The notes under the pieces were generated by a model. It was not told the origin of the DNA. It worked only from the letters and a program-made list of their open reading frames with translations, and ran no database searches. The translations under genes and the position numbers were made by a program. DNA of 46,476 bases from an uncultured Clostridia bacterium (GTDB taxonomy: Bacteria > Bacillota > Clostridia > Peptostreptococcales > Anaerovoracaceae), in contig CAMFZN010000004.1 in NCBI GenBank assembly GCA_946006945.1, positions 1-46,476 of the forward strand, written 5' to 3'. Position 1 is the stretch's first letter. Each line of letters starts with the position of its first letter. Below are positions 1 through 7,252 of the stretch, in pieces.

Positions 1-1
1 A

Positions 2-55
2 AAAAAATACTTCGCATTCAGCATCTTTTTTCCGAGCTGCTGCGTCACAGCTTTC
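2..55. repeat. 54-base direct repeat, copy 1
   Basis: This 54-base stretch is repeated exactly at 120-173, 118 bases away. It contains an A-run, a T-run and a small dyad (AGCTG...CAGCT). A degenerate partial copy (TTCGCATTCA...) lies between them near 87-110. The spacing is not a multiple of three, so it is not a protein repeat. It lies beyond the 3' end of the tRNA array on the transcribed strand. Function unknown. Confidence 0.85.
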
Positions 56-119
56 ACTCATGCTCAGTCATATACTTAAGTATGCTCCTTCGCATTCATT
101 CAGCGTTCCTTGTATCTCG

Positions 120-173
120 AAAAAATACTTCGCATTCAGCATCTTTTTTCCGAGCTGCTGCGTCACAGCTTTC
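120..173. repeat. 54-base direct repeat, copy 2
   Basis: This is the second exact copy of the unit at 2-55. On the minus strand it follows tRNA-Asp and a hairpin at 173-194. The minus strand of each unit ends in a run of six Ts after a weak stem, so a transcription-ending or RNA-processing role for the tRNA transcript is possible but not shown. Confidence 0.85.
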
Positions 174-194
174 TTCCCGGCTGCGGCCAGGAAG
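173..194 (-). other. Hairpin downstream of tRNA-Asp
   Basis: A 9-bp stem (CTTCCTGGC / GCCGGGAAG with one G-T pair) has a four-base loop, 28 bases past the tRNA-Asp CCA end. It has no T-run directly after it, so it looks more like a processing or stability hairpin than a complete intrinsic terminator. Confidence 0.4.
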
Positions 195-221
195 ATGTTC
201 CAGTCTTTCAACTTGGAAAAT

Positions 222-298
222 TGGCGACCGAGAACGGGCTCGAACCGTCGACCTCCAGCGTGACAGGCTGGCATTCTAACCAACTGAACTACTCGGCC
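222..298 (-). tRNA. tRNA-Asp (GTC)
   Basis: The minus strand folds as a 77-base cloverleaf. The acceptor stem is GGCCGAG/CTCGGTC, the anticodon loop is CTGTCAC in a CCAGC/GCTGG stem (anticodon GTC), the T-arm has GGTTCGAGCC, and CCA is encoded at 222-224. It is the last of three tandem tRNA genes. Confidence 0.96.
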
Positions 299-307
299 AT
301 AAAATAA

Positions 308-383
308 TGGTGGGCGTAATAGGGCTCGAACCTATGACCCTCTGCTTGTAAGGCAGATGCTCTCCCAGCTGAGCTATACGCCC
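308..383 (-). tRNA. tRNA-Val (TAC)
   Basis: A 76-base cloverleaf on the minus strand. The acceptor stem is GGGCGTA/TACGCCC, the anticodon loop is CTTACAA in a TCTGC/GCAGA stem (anticodon TAC), and CCA is encoded. It sits 9 bases upstream of tRNA-Asp in the same array. Confidence 0.96.
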
Positions 384-389
384 TTAACT

Positions 390-466
390 TGGTAGCGGCG
401 AGTGGACTTGAACCACTGACCTTCCGGGTATGAACCGGACGCTCTAGCCAGCTAAGCTACGCCGCC
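390..466 (-). tRNA. tRNA-Met (CAT), elongator type
   Basis: A 77-base cloverleaf on the minus strand. The acceptor stem is GGCGGCG/CGCCGCT, the anticodon loop TTCATAC has anticodon CAT, and CCA is encoded. The anticodon stem is TCCGG/CCGGA and lacks the three G-C pairs of initiator tRNA, and the acceptor is fully paired, so it is read as elongator Met. It is first in the array, about 30 bases after its likely promoter. Confidence 0.94.
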
Positions 467-504
467 ACATTTCAAAGTGCAGCCGAATTTCAGACTGCTT
501 GATT

Positions 505-533
505 ATAATAACAAAACCAAAGTACATTGTCAA
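505..533 (-). promoter_or_regulatory. Promoter of the tRNA-Met/Val/Asp array
   Basis: On the minus strand there is a perfect TTGACA (528-533), a 17-base spacer and TATTAT (505-510), placing the start near 498, some 30 bases before tRNA-Met. Its -35 box overlaps the -35 box of the lgt promoter on the other strand. Confidence 0.7.
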
Positions 534-560
534 CAACTATTTTTAAAAATATGATATAAT
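527..560 (+). promoter_or_regulatory. Promoter of lgt
   Basis: TTGTCA (527-532), a 17-base spacer and TATGAT (550-555) form a good sigma-A match. An alternative -10, TATAAT (555-560), carries an extended TG motif (TGATATAAT). Either would start RNA about 565, leaving a leader of roughly 85 bases before lgt. Confidence 0.6.
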
Positions 561-592
561 GTTGAGTACGTTACGTCATGCTATTATTTCGA

Positions 593-610
593 GATGTGCC
601 CAGGCACATC
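593..610 (+). other. Hairpin in the lgt leader
   Basis: A perfect 8-base inverted repeat (GATGTGCC / GGCACATC) separated by CA lies in the short 5' leader, 24 bases before the lgt ribosome binding site. It could stabilise the message or affect initiation. No T-run follows. Confidence 0.5.
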
Positions 611-649
611 GTCATTGATGATATACTATTTCGAGGAGAAATACAAGAG

Positions 650-1399
650 ATGAATACACCTAATCCAATTGCTTTTACATTATTCGGTTTTGATGTCAGA
701 TGGTACGGCGTTCTGATAGCTTCTGCAATGTGTCTTGCTGTGCTCATATCCTCAAGGCGTTCTGCCAGGGTCGGAATTGAGCCGGACTCTATCCTGGACC
801 TCGCGATATGGATGCTTCCAATCGGCGTAATCGGTGCAAGAGCATACTATGTAATCTTTAACAGCAGCATCTACCACAGCTTCTATGATGTCATCAACAT
901 AAGAAACGGAGGTCTTGCGATTCACGGAGGTCTTATTGCCGGGCTTGTGGTCCTTCTTGTTTTCTGCAGAGCAAAAGGAATTAATCCTCTTAATATGTCA
1001 GACCTCATAATTCCATCTGTAGCGCTCGCACAGAGCATCGGCAGATGGGGCAACTACTTCAACAGCGAGGCTCACGGCGGACCGACAGACCTGCCTTGGG
1101 GAATAATGGTAGATGGCGTTAAAGTGCATCCTACTTTTTTGTACGAATCCATATGGTGCTTCATACTGTTTTTCGTTCTGTCGTATGTGTTCTCACACAG
1201 ACGCTTCGAGGGACAGGTTGTCTGTCTCTACGGAGTTCTGTACTCAGTGGAAAGATTCCTTGTTGAAGCACTCAGAACCGACTCTCTGATGATAGGTCCG
1301 TTCAAGCAGGCTCAGGTAATAAGCATCCTGTGCATCATAGTATCCGCCAGCCTTTATGTATATCTTAGAAGGGCGTCTCAATTGAAAGACAAGAGATAA
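650..1399 (+). CDS. lgt: Prolipoprotein diacylglyceryl transferase
   Basis: A 249-residue integral membrane enzyme. It transfers diacylglycerol from phosphatidylglycerol to the lipobox cysteine of prolipoproteins, the first step of lipoprotein maturation. Several hydrophobic helices are visible, with NGGLAIHGG around residue 86 and the Lgt signature SIGRWGNYFNSEAHGG around 130. Length is slightly shorter than the usual 260-290. I chose the ATG at 650, which has AGGAG 11 bases upstream and begins directly before the first membrane helix. A longer frame from 578 lacks a good binding site. First gene of a plus-strand group with ychF and an RNase H-like gene. Confidence 0.95.
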   Translation: MNTPNPIAFTLFGFDVRWYGVLIASAMCLAVLISSRRSARVGIEPDSILDLAIWMLPIGVIGARAYYVIFNSSIYHSFYDVINIRNGGLAIHGGLIAGLVVLLVFCRAKGINPLNMSDLIIPSVALAQSIGRWGNYFNSEAHGGPTDLPWGIMVDGVKVHPTFLYESIWCFILFFVLSYVFSHRRFEGQVVCLYGVLYSVERFLVEALRTDSLMIGPFKQAQVISILCIIVSASLYVYLRRASQLKDKR

Positions 1400-1410
1400 T
1401 ATGATAGAAT
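1382..1410 (+). promoter_or_regulatory. Candidate promoter of ychF
   Basis: TTGAAA (1382-1387), a 17-base spacer and TAGAAT (1405-1410) overlap the 3' end of lgt and would give a leader of about 80 bases. Each box differs from consensus at one position. Confidence 0.5.
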
Positions 1411-1497
1411 TATTAACCGATGTCAGAGCATTGCTTCGTGGCATCAATTCATTGTTACACCAGAATTATTACTTAAGATAAGGAGATTTCAATACAT

Positions 1498-2589
1498 ATG
1501 AAATTAGGTATCGTAGGTCTGCCTAACGTCGGCAAGAGTACACTGTTCAATGCGATTACAAAGGCCGGTGCAGAGGCTGCCAACTACCCTTTCTGCACAA
1601 TTGAACCTAATGTTGGTGTTGTTACAGTTCCGGATGAGAGAGTAACAAAGCTCAGCGAGGTTTATAACTCAAAGAAGACGATATATACAACAATCGAATT
1701 CTGCGATATCGCAGGACTTGTAAAGGGTGCATCGAGAGGCGAGGGTCTCGGCAACAAGTTCCTTGGACACATCAGAGAGGTTGAGGCAATTGTTCACGTC
1801 GTAAGATGCTTCGAGGACGAGAACATTGTTCATGTTGACGGAACAATAGATCCTGTTAATGACATCGAGACAATCAACACCGAGCTTATCATTGCGGATA
1901 CTGAAGTTCTCGAAAGAAGAATACAGAAAGCTGCAAAGCAGCTCAAGGCTGATAAGAGCATCCAGAAGGAGCTCGACCTTCTTAACAGAATCAATGATTT
2001 CCTCATGACAGGTCAGTCTGCAAGAATGATGGAGCTTGACGAGGAGGAGGCTGAATATGTAAAGAGTCTGGACCTTCTTTCATACAAGCCTGTTATCTAT
2101 GCTGCAAATGTATCAGAGGATGATGCGGCAAGCGAGACGAATGAATATGTTGAAAGAGTAAGAGAGTTCGCAGCCAAGGAGAATTCTGAGGTTGTAGTTG
2201 TATGCGCCAAGATAGAATCTGAACTGAGCGAGCTTGATGATGAGGAGAAGGCAATGTTTCTTGAGGAGCTTGGAATCGAAGAGTCAGGTCTCGACAAGCT
2301 TATCAAGTCATCATACTCACTTCTTAACCTCATCTCATTTATTACAACAGGAGAGGATGAGACAAGAGCCTGGACAATCAAGAGAGGAACACTTGCTCCA
2401 CAGGCAGCAGGAAGAATCCATACAGATTTCGAGAAGGGCTTCATCAGATCTGAGACAATAGCTTATGACAAGCTTATGGAGGCCGGCGGCAAGCTTTCAG
2501 TAGCCAAGGAGCATGGCTGGCTGAGATCCGAGGGTAAGGATTACGAGGTGAAGGACGGAGATATCTGTCACTTCCTTTTCAACGTATAA
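1498..2589 (+). CDS. ychF: Redox-regulated ATPase YchF (OLA1 family)
   Basis: A 363-residue Obg-superfamily P-loop protein that in characterised members prefers ATP over GTP and associates with ribosomes. The G1 motif GLPNVGKST lies at residues 7-15. The G3 motif [10 protein letters not shown] is near 70, followed by the family-typical coiled-coil insertion (about 130-180). The G4 position reads NVSED instead of NKxD, the substitution that marks ATP preference. A C-terminal TGS domain contains [15 protein letters not shown]. Length is normal. AAGGAG lies 12 bases before the ATG. Confidence 0.96.
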   Translation: MKLGIVGLPNVGKSTLFNAITKAGAEAANYPFCTIEPNVGVVTVPDERVTKLSEVYNSKKTIYTTIEFCDIAGLVKGASRGEGLGNKFLGHIREVEAIVHVVRCFEDENIVHVDGTIDPVNDIETINTELIIADTEVLERRIQKAAKQLKADKSIQKELDLLNRINDFLMTGQSARMMELDEEEAEYVKSLDLLSYKPVIYAANVSEDDAASETNEYVERVREFAAKENSEVVVVCAKIESELSELDDEEKAMFLEELGIEESGLDKLIKSSYSLLNLISFITTGEDETRAWTIKRGTLAPQAAGRIHTDFEKGFIRSETIAYDKLMEAGGKLSVAKEHGWLRSEGKDYEVKDGDICHFLFNV

Positions 2590-2599
2590 TCAGACTGAC

Positions 2600-3652
2600 A
2601 TGAAGGTATATACAAGAGATTACAGAACAGAACATATTTCAGGCAGAGCTTATTCCCGCTATTTTGGCGGGCTTAAGCCCTGCGTTTTTGATATTGAGAC
2701 AACCGGCCTTGACCCGTCAAGATGCAAGGTTATAATGACTGCCCTGCTGACAGAGATTGAAGACGGCGTCAGAATTACACAGTTTCTGGCTGAGAACCAC
2801 TACGAGGAGGAGAAGGTTATTGAGGCAACGATGGATTTCCTCAGAAGAGAAGGTATTGACTACCTTATCACCTTCAACGGAGCAGGCTTTGACATACCGT
2901 TTATGAACAGGAGAATGGAGAAGCTTATCATGGCAGAGCACATGTCCTGCTATAATCTTGATATCTACAGATTCATAAAGAGGCAGACTGTTCTTCCGAG
3001 AATAATGAAATCTCTTCGTCAGAAGATGGTCGAGGAATATTTCGGCATTGCAGGAAGCAGGAGGGATACCATATCGGGAAGAGAAAGCGTGCTTCTGTAT
3101 GAAAGATACGCTCTGAGCGGTGACAGCATAGCTGAGAAGACCATTCTCACGCACAACAGAGAGGATGTACTTCAGCTGTATAGGATAACCGAGCACATAT
3201 CTCGTGACGATTTCGAAGACTGCCTCAGAGACTCAAGCTTCGACAGTGCTATCGCATCGTACGGAATGCCTGTTGCATATTCGTCAAAGGGAATATGTCT
3301 GTCTGCTGCTTCTGAACTTAAGGCCGGATCTGTAGTCATTACGGGCACACAGCTTATAAGACCGATAAGTGCAGCAGTCTTTAGGGATTCAGAACGATCA
3401 ATTGATGCAGACTTCAGGGCAGCCTCCCAAAGCTATGAGATAAGAATTACCCCAAGATTGTATAAGGGTTCCATCTTCATTCCAATACCGGAACTTGGAA
3501 TCAGTACGCATGAGGCTGACTATCTCAGAAAGCTCAGCAGCTGTCTCGATGACTGTCTGGTTCTAAAGAATGGCGACATAATTGACCGAGAAGCGATTAA
3601 TACATTATCACTTTCGGTTGCACGCTCATACTACGAGGAGTATTCAAAATAG
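2600..3652 (+). CDS. Ribonuclease H-like exonuclease domain protein (YprB family)
   Basis: A 350-residue soluble protein. The N-terminal half shows a DEDD-type exonuclease fold: CVFDIETTGLD (about residues 29-39) supplies the first D and E, TFNGAGFDIPF (about 93) the second acidic motif, and THNREDVLQLYRI (about 180) the final H/D motif. This matches the YprB-like RNase_H_2 family. Substrate is not established. The C-terminal 150 residues are a less conserved mixed region with no motif I recognise. It starts 10 bases after ychF, so the two are probably co-transcribed. Confidence 0.8.
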   Translation: MKVYTRDYRTEHISGRAYSRYFGGLKPCVFDIETTGLDPSRCKVIMTALLTEIEDGVRITQFLAENHYEEEKVIEATMDFLRREGIDYLITFNGAGFDIPFMNRRMEKLIMAEHMSCYNLDIYRFIKRQTVLPRIMKSLRQKMVEEYFGIAGSRRDTISGRESVLLYERYALSGDSIAEKTILTHNREDVLQLYRITEHISRDDFEDCLRDSSFDSAIASYGMPVAYSSKGICLSAASELKAGSVVITGTQLIRPISAAVFRDSERSIDADFRAASQSYEIRITPRLYKGSIFIPIPELGISTHEADYLRKLSSCLDDCLVLKNGDIIDREAINTLSLSVARSYYEEYSK

Positions 3653-3684
3653 GGGCATTTTCTTTATCAGAAAATGCCCCTTTT
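3652..3684. terminator. Strong bidirectional intrinsic terminator
   Basis: An 11-bp perfect stem (GGGGCATTTTC / GAAAATGCCCC) with a 7-base loop is followed by TTTT on the plus strand and by TATTTTG on the minus strand. Its first base is the last base of the upstream stop codon. It separates the convergent plus-strand lgt group from the minus-strand yitT group. Confidence 0.9.
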
Positions 3685-3708
3685 GCACGCGTCCTGTTCT
3701 ATTCTGTC

Positions 3709-4608
3709 TTACATCTCAGTATCGTTCATATCGGTGAAGCCCTTGCCGTTACCCCATACAGCGCTGATGTTGCTTACTGATACGAAGGCCTGAGGATCAT
3801 GCTCTGCAAGATATCTCTTTATCTGGAAGCCTTCTCTTGGCGAGCATATTACCTTGAGCTGCTTCTTATGCTCTCCGGTATACTCTCCGACAGTATCTAT
3901 GCTTGTAACTCCTCTTACAATCTCATGCATGATGTATTCGGATACCTCAGACGGAATTGAGGTAATAATCGAAAGCTCAATAAGCTTCATTGTGAAGCCG
4001 TACATCACTGTCTCTGCAAGTTTCATTGCTGCATAGATTGAAACCATCGCATAGAGGGCAACATTTATTCCCATTGCAAAAGCCGAAATAACGATAATCA
4101 TGCAGTCAAGCATGAAGGTCAGCTTCGAGATTCCAATATAAGGGAAAATCTTCGCCTTTATAACCTTGGCAATCGAATCTGTTCCTCCGGATGAATATCC
4201 TCCAAGGAACATGCCTCCGTTAGCGATACCTATTACCGCACCGAAGAGAAGTGCCGCCATAAGCTTGTCTTCTCCGATTATTATCGCAACATTGTACCTT
4301 TCGAAGAGAGCCATGACTGCAGGAAGCACGAATGACATGGCGATTATCTTTCTTACTTCCTTGAATCCAAGAGTCACCCATACAAGCACTACGACAGCCA
4401 TTGCAAAGAAGTAGTACATGAGCGAGTAGCTGATTCCTACTACGTTCTGAACCAGTCTGGCAAGTCCCGCGATTCCTCCGTAGGTAAGACCGTTAGGAAT
4501 CATTATTGCCGAGAGACCTAACGCATTAAAGAAAGCCGCCCAGCATACAGTTGCGACCTCTATGAGAATCGCCTTTCTCTTGCTGTTCTTGTTTAAATCC
4601 TTATCCAT
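3709..4608 (-). CDS. YitT family membrane protein
   Basis: A 299-residue protein with five or six hydrophobic helices in the first 200 residues, including GLTYGGIAGLARL (about 39) and GGMFLGGYSSGGTDSIAKV (about 130), followed by a soluble C-terminal DUF2179 domain (PREGFQIKRYLAEHDPQAFVSVS near the end). This architecture defines the YitT/YpjC family, whose transported substrate is not firmly known. The ATG overlaps the methyltransferase stop codon by 8 bases (ATGGATAA), so translation is probably coupled. Confidence 0.88.
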   Translation of the reverse strand: MDKDLNKNSKRKAILIEVATVCWAAFFNALGLSAIMIPNGLTYGGIAGLARLVQNVVGISYSLMYYFFAMAVVVLVWVTLGFKEVRKIIAMSFVLPAVMALFERYNVAIIIGEDKLMAALLFGAVIGIANGGMFLGGYSSGGTDSIAKVIKAKIFPYIGISKLTFMLDCMIIVISAFAMGINVALYAMVSIYAAMKLAETVMYGFTMKLIELSIITSIPSEVSEYIMHEIVRGVTSIDTVGEYTGEHKKQLKVICSPREGFQIKRYLAEHDPQAFVSVSNISAVWGNGKGFTDMNDTEM

Positions 4609-5971
4609 CTATCTTATCCATCCTATAAAAGTATTCTCTGCCAAAAACATCGACAGCTACAAAAGCCACGCTTCCGTTAGTAATAAACCTCATGTCATCG
4701 AAGTTATCAGTGAACAGTATTTCTGCCGAAAAGCTGCCATCGTATGCCGGATCTACCATAACATAGTCAATAAAGCTTCTCTGATCTCCTGATGCCGCCG
4801 AAGTGACCATGCCTCTTTCCTTCATCGGGACATGTCCTATGTCAAGCTCCGGTTCGAATTCAGTTATGCCGCAGCACACCATAAGCTTGCCGTTCTCAAG
4901 CATATCTGCATTATGAAATTCCGCCTTGAGCCTTTCATACAGTCTCAGATTGTCCTTGTTTGACATGAACACGAAATCAGATACTCTAACATCAAGTCTT
5001 TTTCTCGCAATTGATACAGCGAGCTGCTCGTTGTCACAGCCAAGCCAGCTTCGCCCCAGCTTAGAAGCTGCTTCAATCAGGGAGCCGGAACCACAGAAGA
5101 AATCTGCGCAGATATCGCCCTCCTCGGTTGATGCTCTGACTATCCTTTCCATCAGCTCAAGAGGCTTCTGTGTCGCATATCCGTTTCTTTCAGACGAGGT
5201 TCTTCCAACCATATCTATCGTCCATACATCCTTCATGTTTACGAGAGTATACCATCCGTATTCATCCTTATACTCACTTACACCCTTGAAATTATATGGT
5301 CTCAGATTCCTATTGTAAGACTTTTCCTTTGGCACATCAAGGTAGTATGAGCCGCTCTTGCCGTAGACGAGAATTGAGTCGTGCTTGCGGGCAAAATGTC
5401 TTTTGCCCGAGCCGCCGGATTTGTACTTCCAGATTATCTCGTTGACATGATTCTTCTCTCCGAATATCTCATCCATCACCACTCTGATGTAGTGCGAAGA
5501 ATGCCAGTCCAGGTGAACCCAGATAAGTCCATCCTCTCTGAGAAGATCCTTCATGAGCAGCAGCCTTCCGGTCATATTGGCGATATAGAATTCGAGATTT
5601 CGCTCGAACATGTCATTGTATGCAAGATGATGAACACTCTTGCTTTTGCCGTTTTCGTCTCTGACAGATAAGGTTGCATTGTAGCTTGCCTTGGTAAAAA
5701 ACGGCGGATCTATGTATATCATCTTAATGCTGCCCGCGTATCCGTTGGCAAGAAGCCACTTCATGTAATCGCGATTATCGCTGCAACTCAAATGACACCT
5801 CAAAGCATCCTTCTCACTGCTTGTGAAGTGTCTCTCATTAATGCTGAAGCCGAAAGCCCTTGCCCTTGCCTCCTGATCAGCATCCCGGTATTTCTCTATT
5901 TCAGCAATATCATTTCTGTATGCTTCTCTGCCAAGCTCCAGTCCGCTTGCGATATCCGATAATACACCCAT
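4601..5971 (-). CDS. Orphan DNA methyltransferase (N4/N6, DPPF type)
   Basis: A 456-residue AdoMet-dependent DNA amino-methyltransferase. The catalytic motif IV YIDPPFFTKASY (DPPF at 88-91) comes before motif X/I, which reads YATQKPLELMERIV (about 265) then DFFCGSGSLIEAASKLG (FxGxG at 292-296). That is the beta-type order, with the target-recognition segment between (about 180-260). About 130 residues after the methylase fold match nothing I recognise. No restriction endonuclease or specificity subunit lies nearby, so it is a solitary methylase. It likely affects gene regulation or replication rather than restriction, but its target is unknown. GGAG lies 9 bases before the ATG. Confidence 0.87.
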   Translation of the reverse strand: MGVLSDIASGLELGREAYRNDIAEIEKYRDADQEARARAFGFSINERHFTSSEKDALRCHLSCSDNRDYMKWLLANGYAGSIKMIYIDPPFFTKASYNATLSVRDENGKSKSVHHLAYNDMFERNLEFYIANMTGRLLLMKDLLREDGLIWVHLDWHSSHYIRVVMDEIFGEKNHVNEIIWKYKSGGSGKRHFARKHDSILVYGKSGSYYLDVPKEKSYNRNLRPYNFKGVSEYKDEYGWYTLVNMKDVWTIDMVGRTSSERNGYATQKPLELMERIVRASTEEGDICADFFCGSGSLIEAASKLGRSWLGCDNEQLAVSIARKRLDVRVSDFVFMSNKDNLRLYERLKAEFHNADMLENGKLMVCCGITEFEPELDIGHVPMKERGMVTSAASGDQRSFIDYVMVDPAYDGSFSAEILFTDNFDDMRFITNGSVAFVAVDVFGREYFYRMDKIDG

Positions 5972-5984
5972 GAAATAATCTCCG

Positions 5985-6012
5985 AAAAAACCCCGAGCAA
6001 AAATTGCCCGGG
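5985..6012 (-). terminator. Intrinsic terminator after the P-loop gene
   Basis: On the minus strand CCCGGGCAA-TTTT-TGCTCGGGG forms a GC-rich stem with one G-T pair, followed directly by six Ts. It lies between the P-loop gene and the methyltransferase, so the methyltransferase-yitT pair either needs its own promoter or depends on readthrough. Confidence 0.85.
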
Positions 6013-6044
6013 ATTAATATAAAAACTATATGCAAATTCAATTA

Positions 6045-6467
6045 TTAGTTAAGGCACTCGATTCCGTCGAAGTCAACTCCTACCATGTCCTCAAGCTCTG
6101 CGCTTACGCTCATGATTACCTCAATGTCATACTCCTTTGAGATAACCTTAAGCTTATTGATAAAGCTTGGAAGATCCTTAATCTCAACATCTCTGTGCTT
6201 AAGAACTCCGTCAAGGAAAATCTTCTCGATATCATTGTCTGAGCTGATGATACCAAAGAGGAATCCCATATACTCGTCCTCGTTAGTGATGTGAACGAAA
6301 TCCTCCATGCAAATTACTCTAATCTTGTAATCAAGGTCGTAGATAAGTCTTGCGTTCTTATTAATAAATACAATGCTGCCCTTAGCGTCCTCAACTGAAG
6401 TGTTAGCGAGCTCGATCATCTTCTTAGTCTTGCCGCTGCCCTTGTTGCCAACTAATAGTTTAACCAT
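6045..6467 (-). CDS. Small P-loop NTPase-like protein
   Basis: A 140-residue protein with Walker A GNKGSGKT at residues 6-13 and a likely Walker B strand IEKIFLDGV near 84. Proteins of this type in Clostridia are often labelled ATPase or, misleadingly, PilT-like. No pilus gene is nearby. I chose the ATG at 6467, preceded by AAGGGGGA, over an upstream in-frame ATG because the P-loop then starts at the expected N-terminal position. It follows the PAP2 gene by 37 bases and ends at a strong terminator. Function unknown. Confidence 0.7.
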   Translation of the reverse strand: MVKLLVGNKGSGKTKKMIELANTSVEDAKGSIVFINKNARLIYDLDYKIRVICMEDFVHITNEDEYMGFLFGIISSDNDIEKIFLDGVLKHRDVEIKDLPSFINKLKVISKEYDIEVIMSVSAELEDMVGVDFDGIECLN

Positions 6468-6504
6468 AGCAGTATCCCCCTTAGTTAAAATGTGATTGTC
6501 TTGA

Positions 6505-7122
6505 TTATACAACAAGACCGCATCTGTTTGCAATTACTTCGGCAAGCAACCTGCATAATAACGCCATAAACAGAGCCATCTTAACGTCTATTACCGAATG
6601 CTGCTTGGTGAACAAAGTCGATACCACTATCAAAGATGATAGCACAATAACGACCGCCTTAATACATCCGGGCAAAAGCACGGCCTGCACGGCCGACACC
6701 ATCATCAGAAAGCACATCGAGCAATGCATGCTGGGACAGCAGTTTAATCCTCTCGCGTCACATCTGTACACAAGCCTGAGAAGCTTGTCCGATATTCCAT
6801 CTCCTGTAACAGCAGGTCTCCTCATTGTTGTCGGATATGCAACATAAATAATGCAGCTTAAAACGATGTTTATCAGCACTGCGTATATATGAATGTTATA
6901 AACTTCCTGCGAATAGCCATACAGGACAACAGGAAACAGTGCTATCAGTGGAAACCAGGTAATATACGCAATAATCCAGCCCGATTTAAGAGGTATCCTT
7001 TCATCCCTCGGTCCTTCAACATTTCTCGGATTCTTCTGGATGTACTGGCATCCGAAATAGCATATGCTCTGGAATGCAAGCAACGCCGCCTGTATTAATA
7101 CTACCATTCTATAATTATCCAT
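6505..7122 (-). CDS. PAP2-family membrane phosphatase-like protein
   Basis: A 205-residue protein with about five membrane helices. CCPSMHCSMCFLM (about 128) corresponds to the PSxH motif of PAP2 phosphatases, and TKQHSVIDVKMAL (about 172) to the HxxxD motif, in the arrangement of the PAP2_3 / inositol-phosphorylceramide-synthase-like branch. These enzymes act on lipid phosphates at the membrane surface. The first canonical motif (KxxxxxxRP) is not obvious. No clear Shine-Dalgarno precedes the start, so the start is uncertain. Substrate unknown. Confidence 0.72.
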   Translation of the reverse strand: MDNYRMVVLIQAALLAFQSICYFGCQYIQKNPRNVEGPRDERIPLKSGWIIAYITWFPLIALFPVVLYGYSQEVYNIHIYAVLINIVLSCIIYVAYPTTMRRPAVTGDGISDKLLRLVYRCDARGLNCCPSMHCSMCFLMMVSAVQAVLLPGCIKAVVIVLSSLIVVSTLFTKQHSVIDVKMALFMALLCRLLAEVIANRCGLVV

Positions 7123-7179
7123 GTATGAATACTAACACACCAAGGTGACATCTATATGAAGCATTCCAAAGCGGCAACA

Positions 7180-7214
7180 TTAAACCGCTCTTATGCTGGA
7201 TAAGAGCGGTTTAA
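7180..7214 (-). terminator. Long hairpin terminator downstream of glyA
   Basis: A perfect 15-bp inverted repeat (TTAAACCGCTCTTAT / ATAAGAGCGGTTTAA) has a 5-base loop. It lies 38 bases after the glyA stop and upstream of the PAP2 gene. The A-T-rich base of the stem stands in for a T-run, so termination is likely but the U-tract is poor. Confidence 0.65.
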
Positions 7215-7252
7215 ATATTCATACTATTCTGTTATCATCCCAGACAAAACGC

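Noticed and set aside
2-173. CRISPR-like repeats
   Set aside because: Only two exact 54-base copies with a 64-base gap and no cas genes. The unit has A and T runs, unlike CRISPR repeats.
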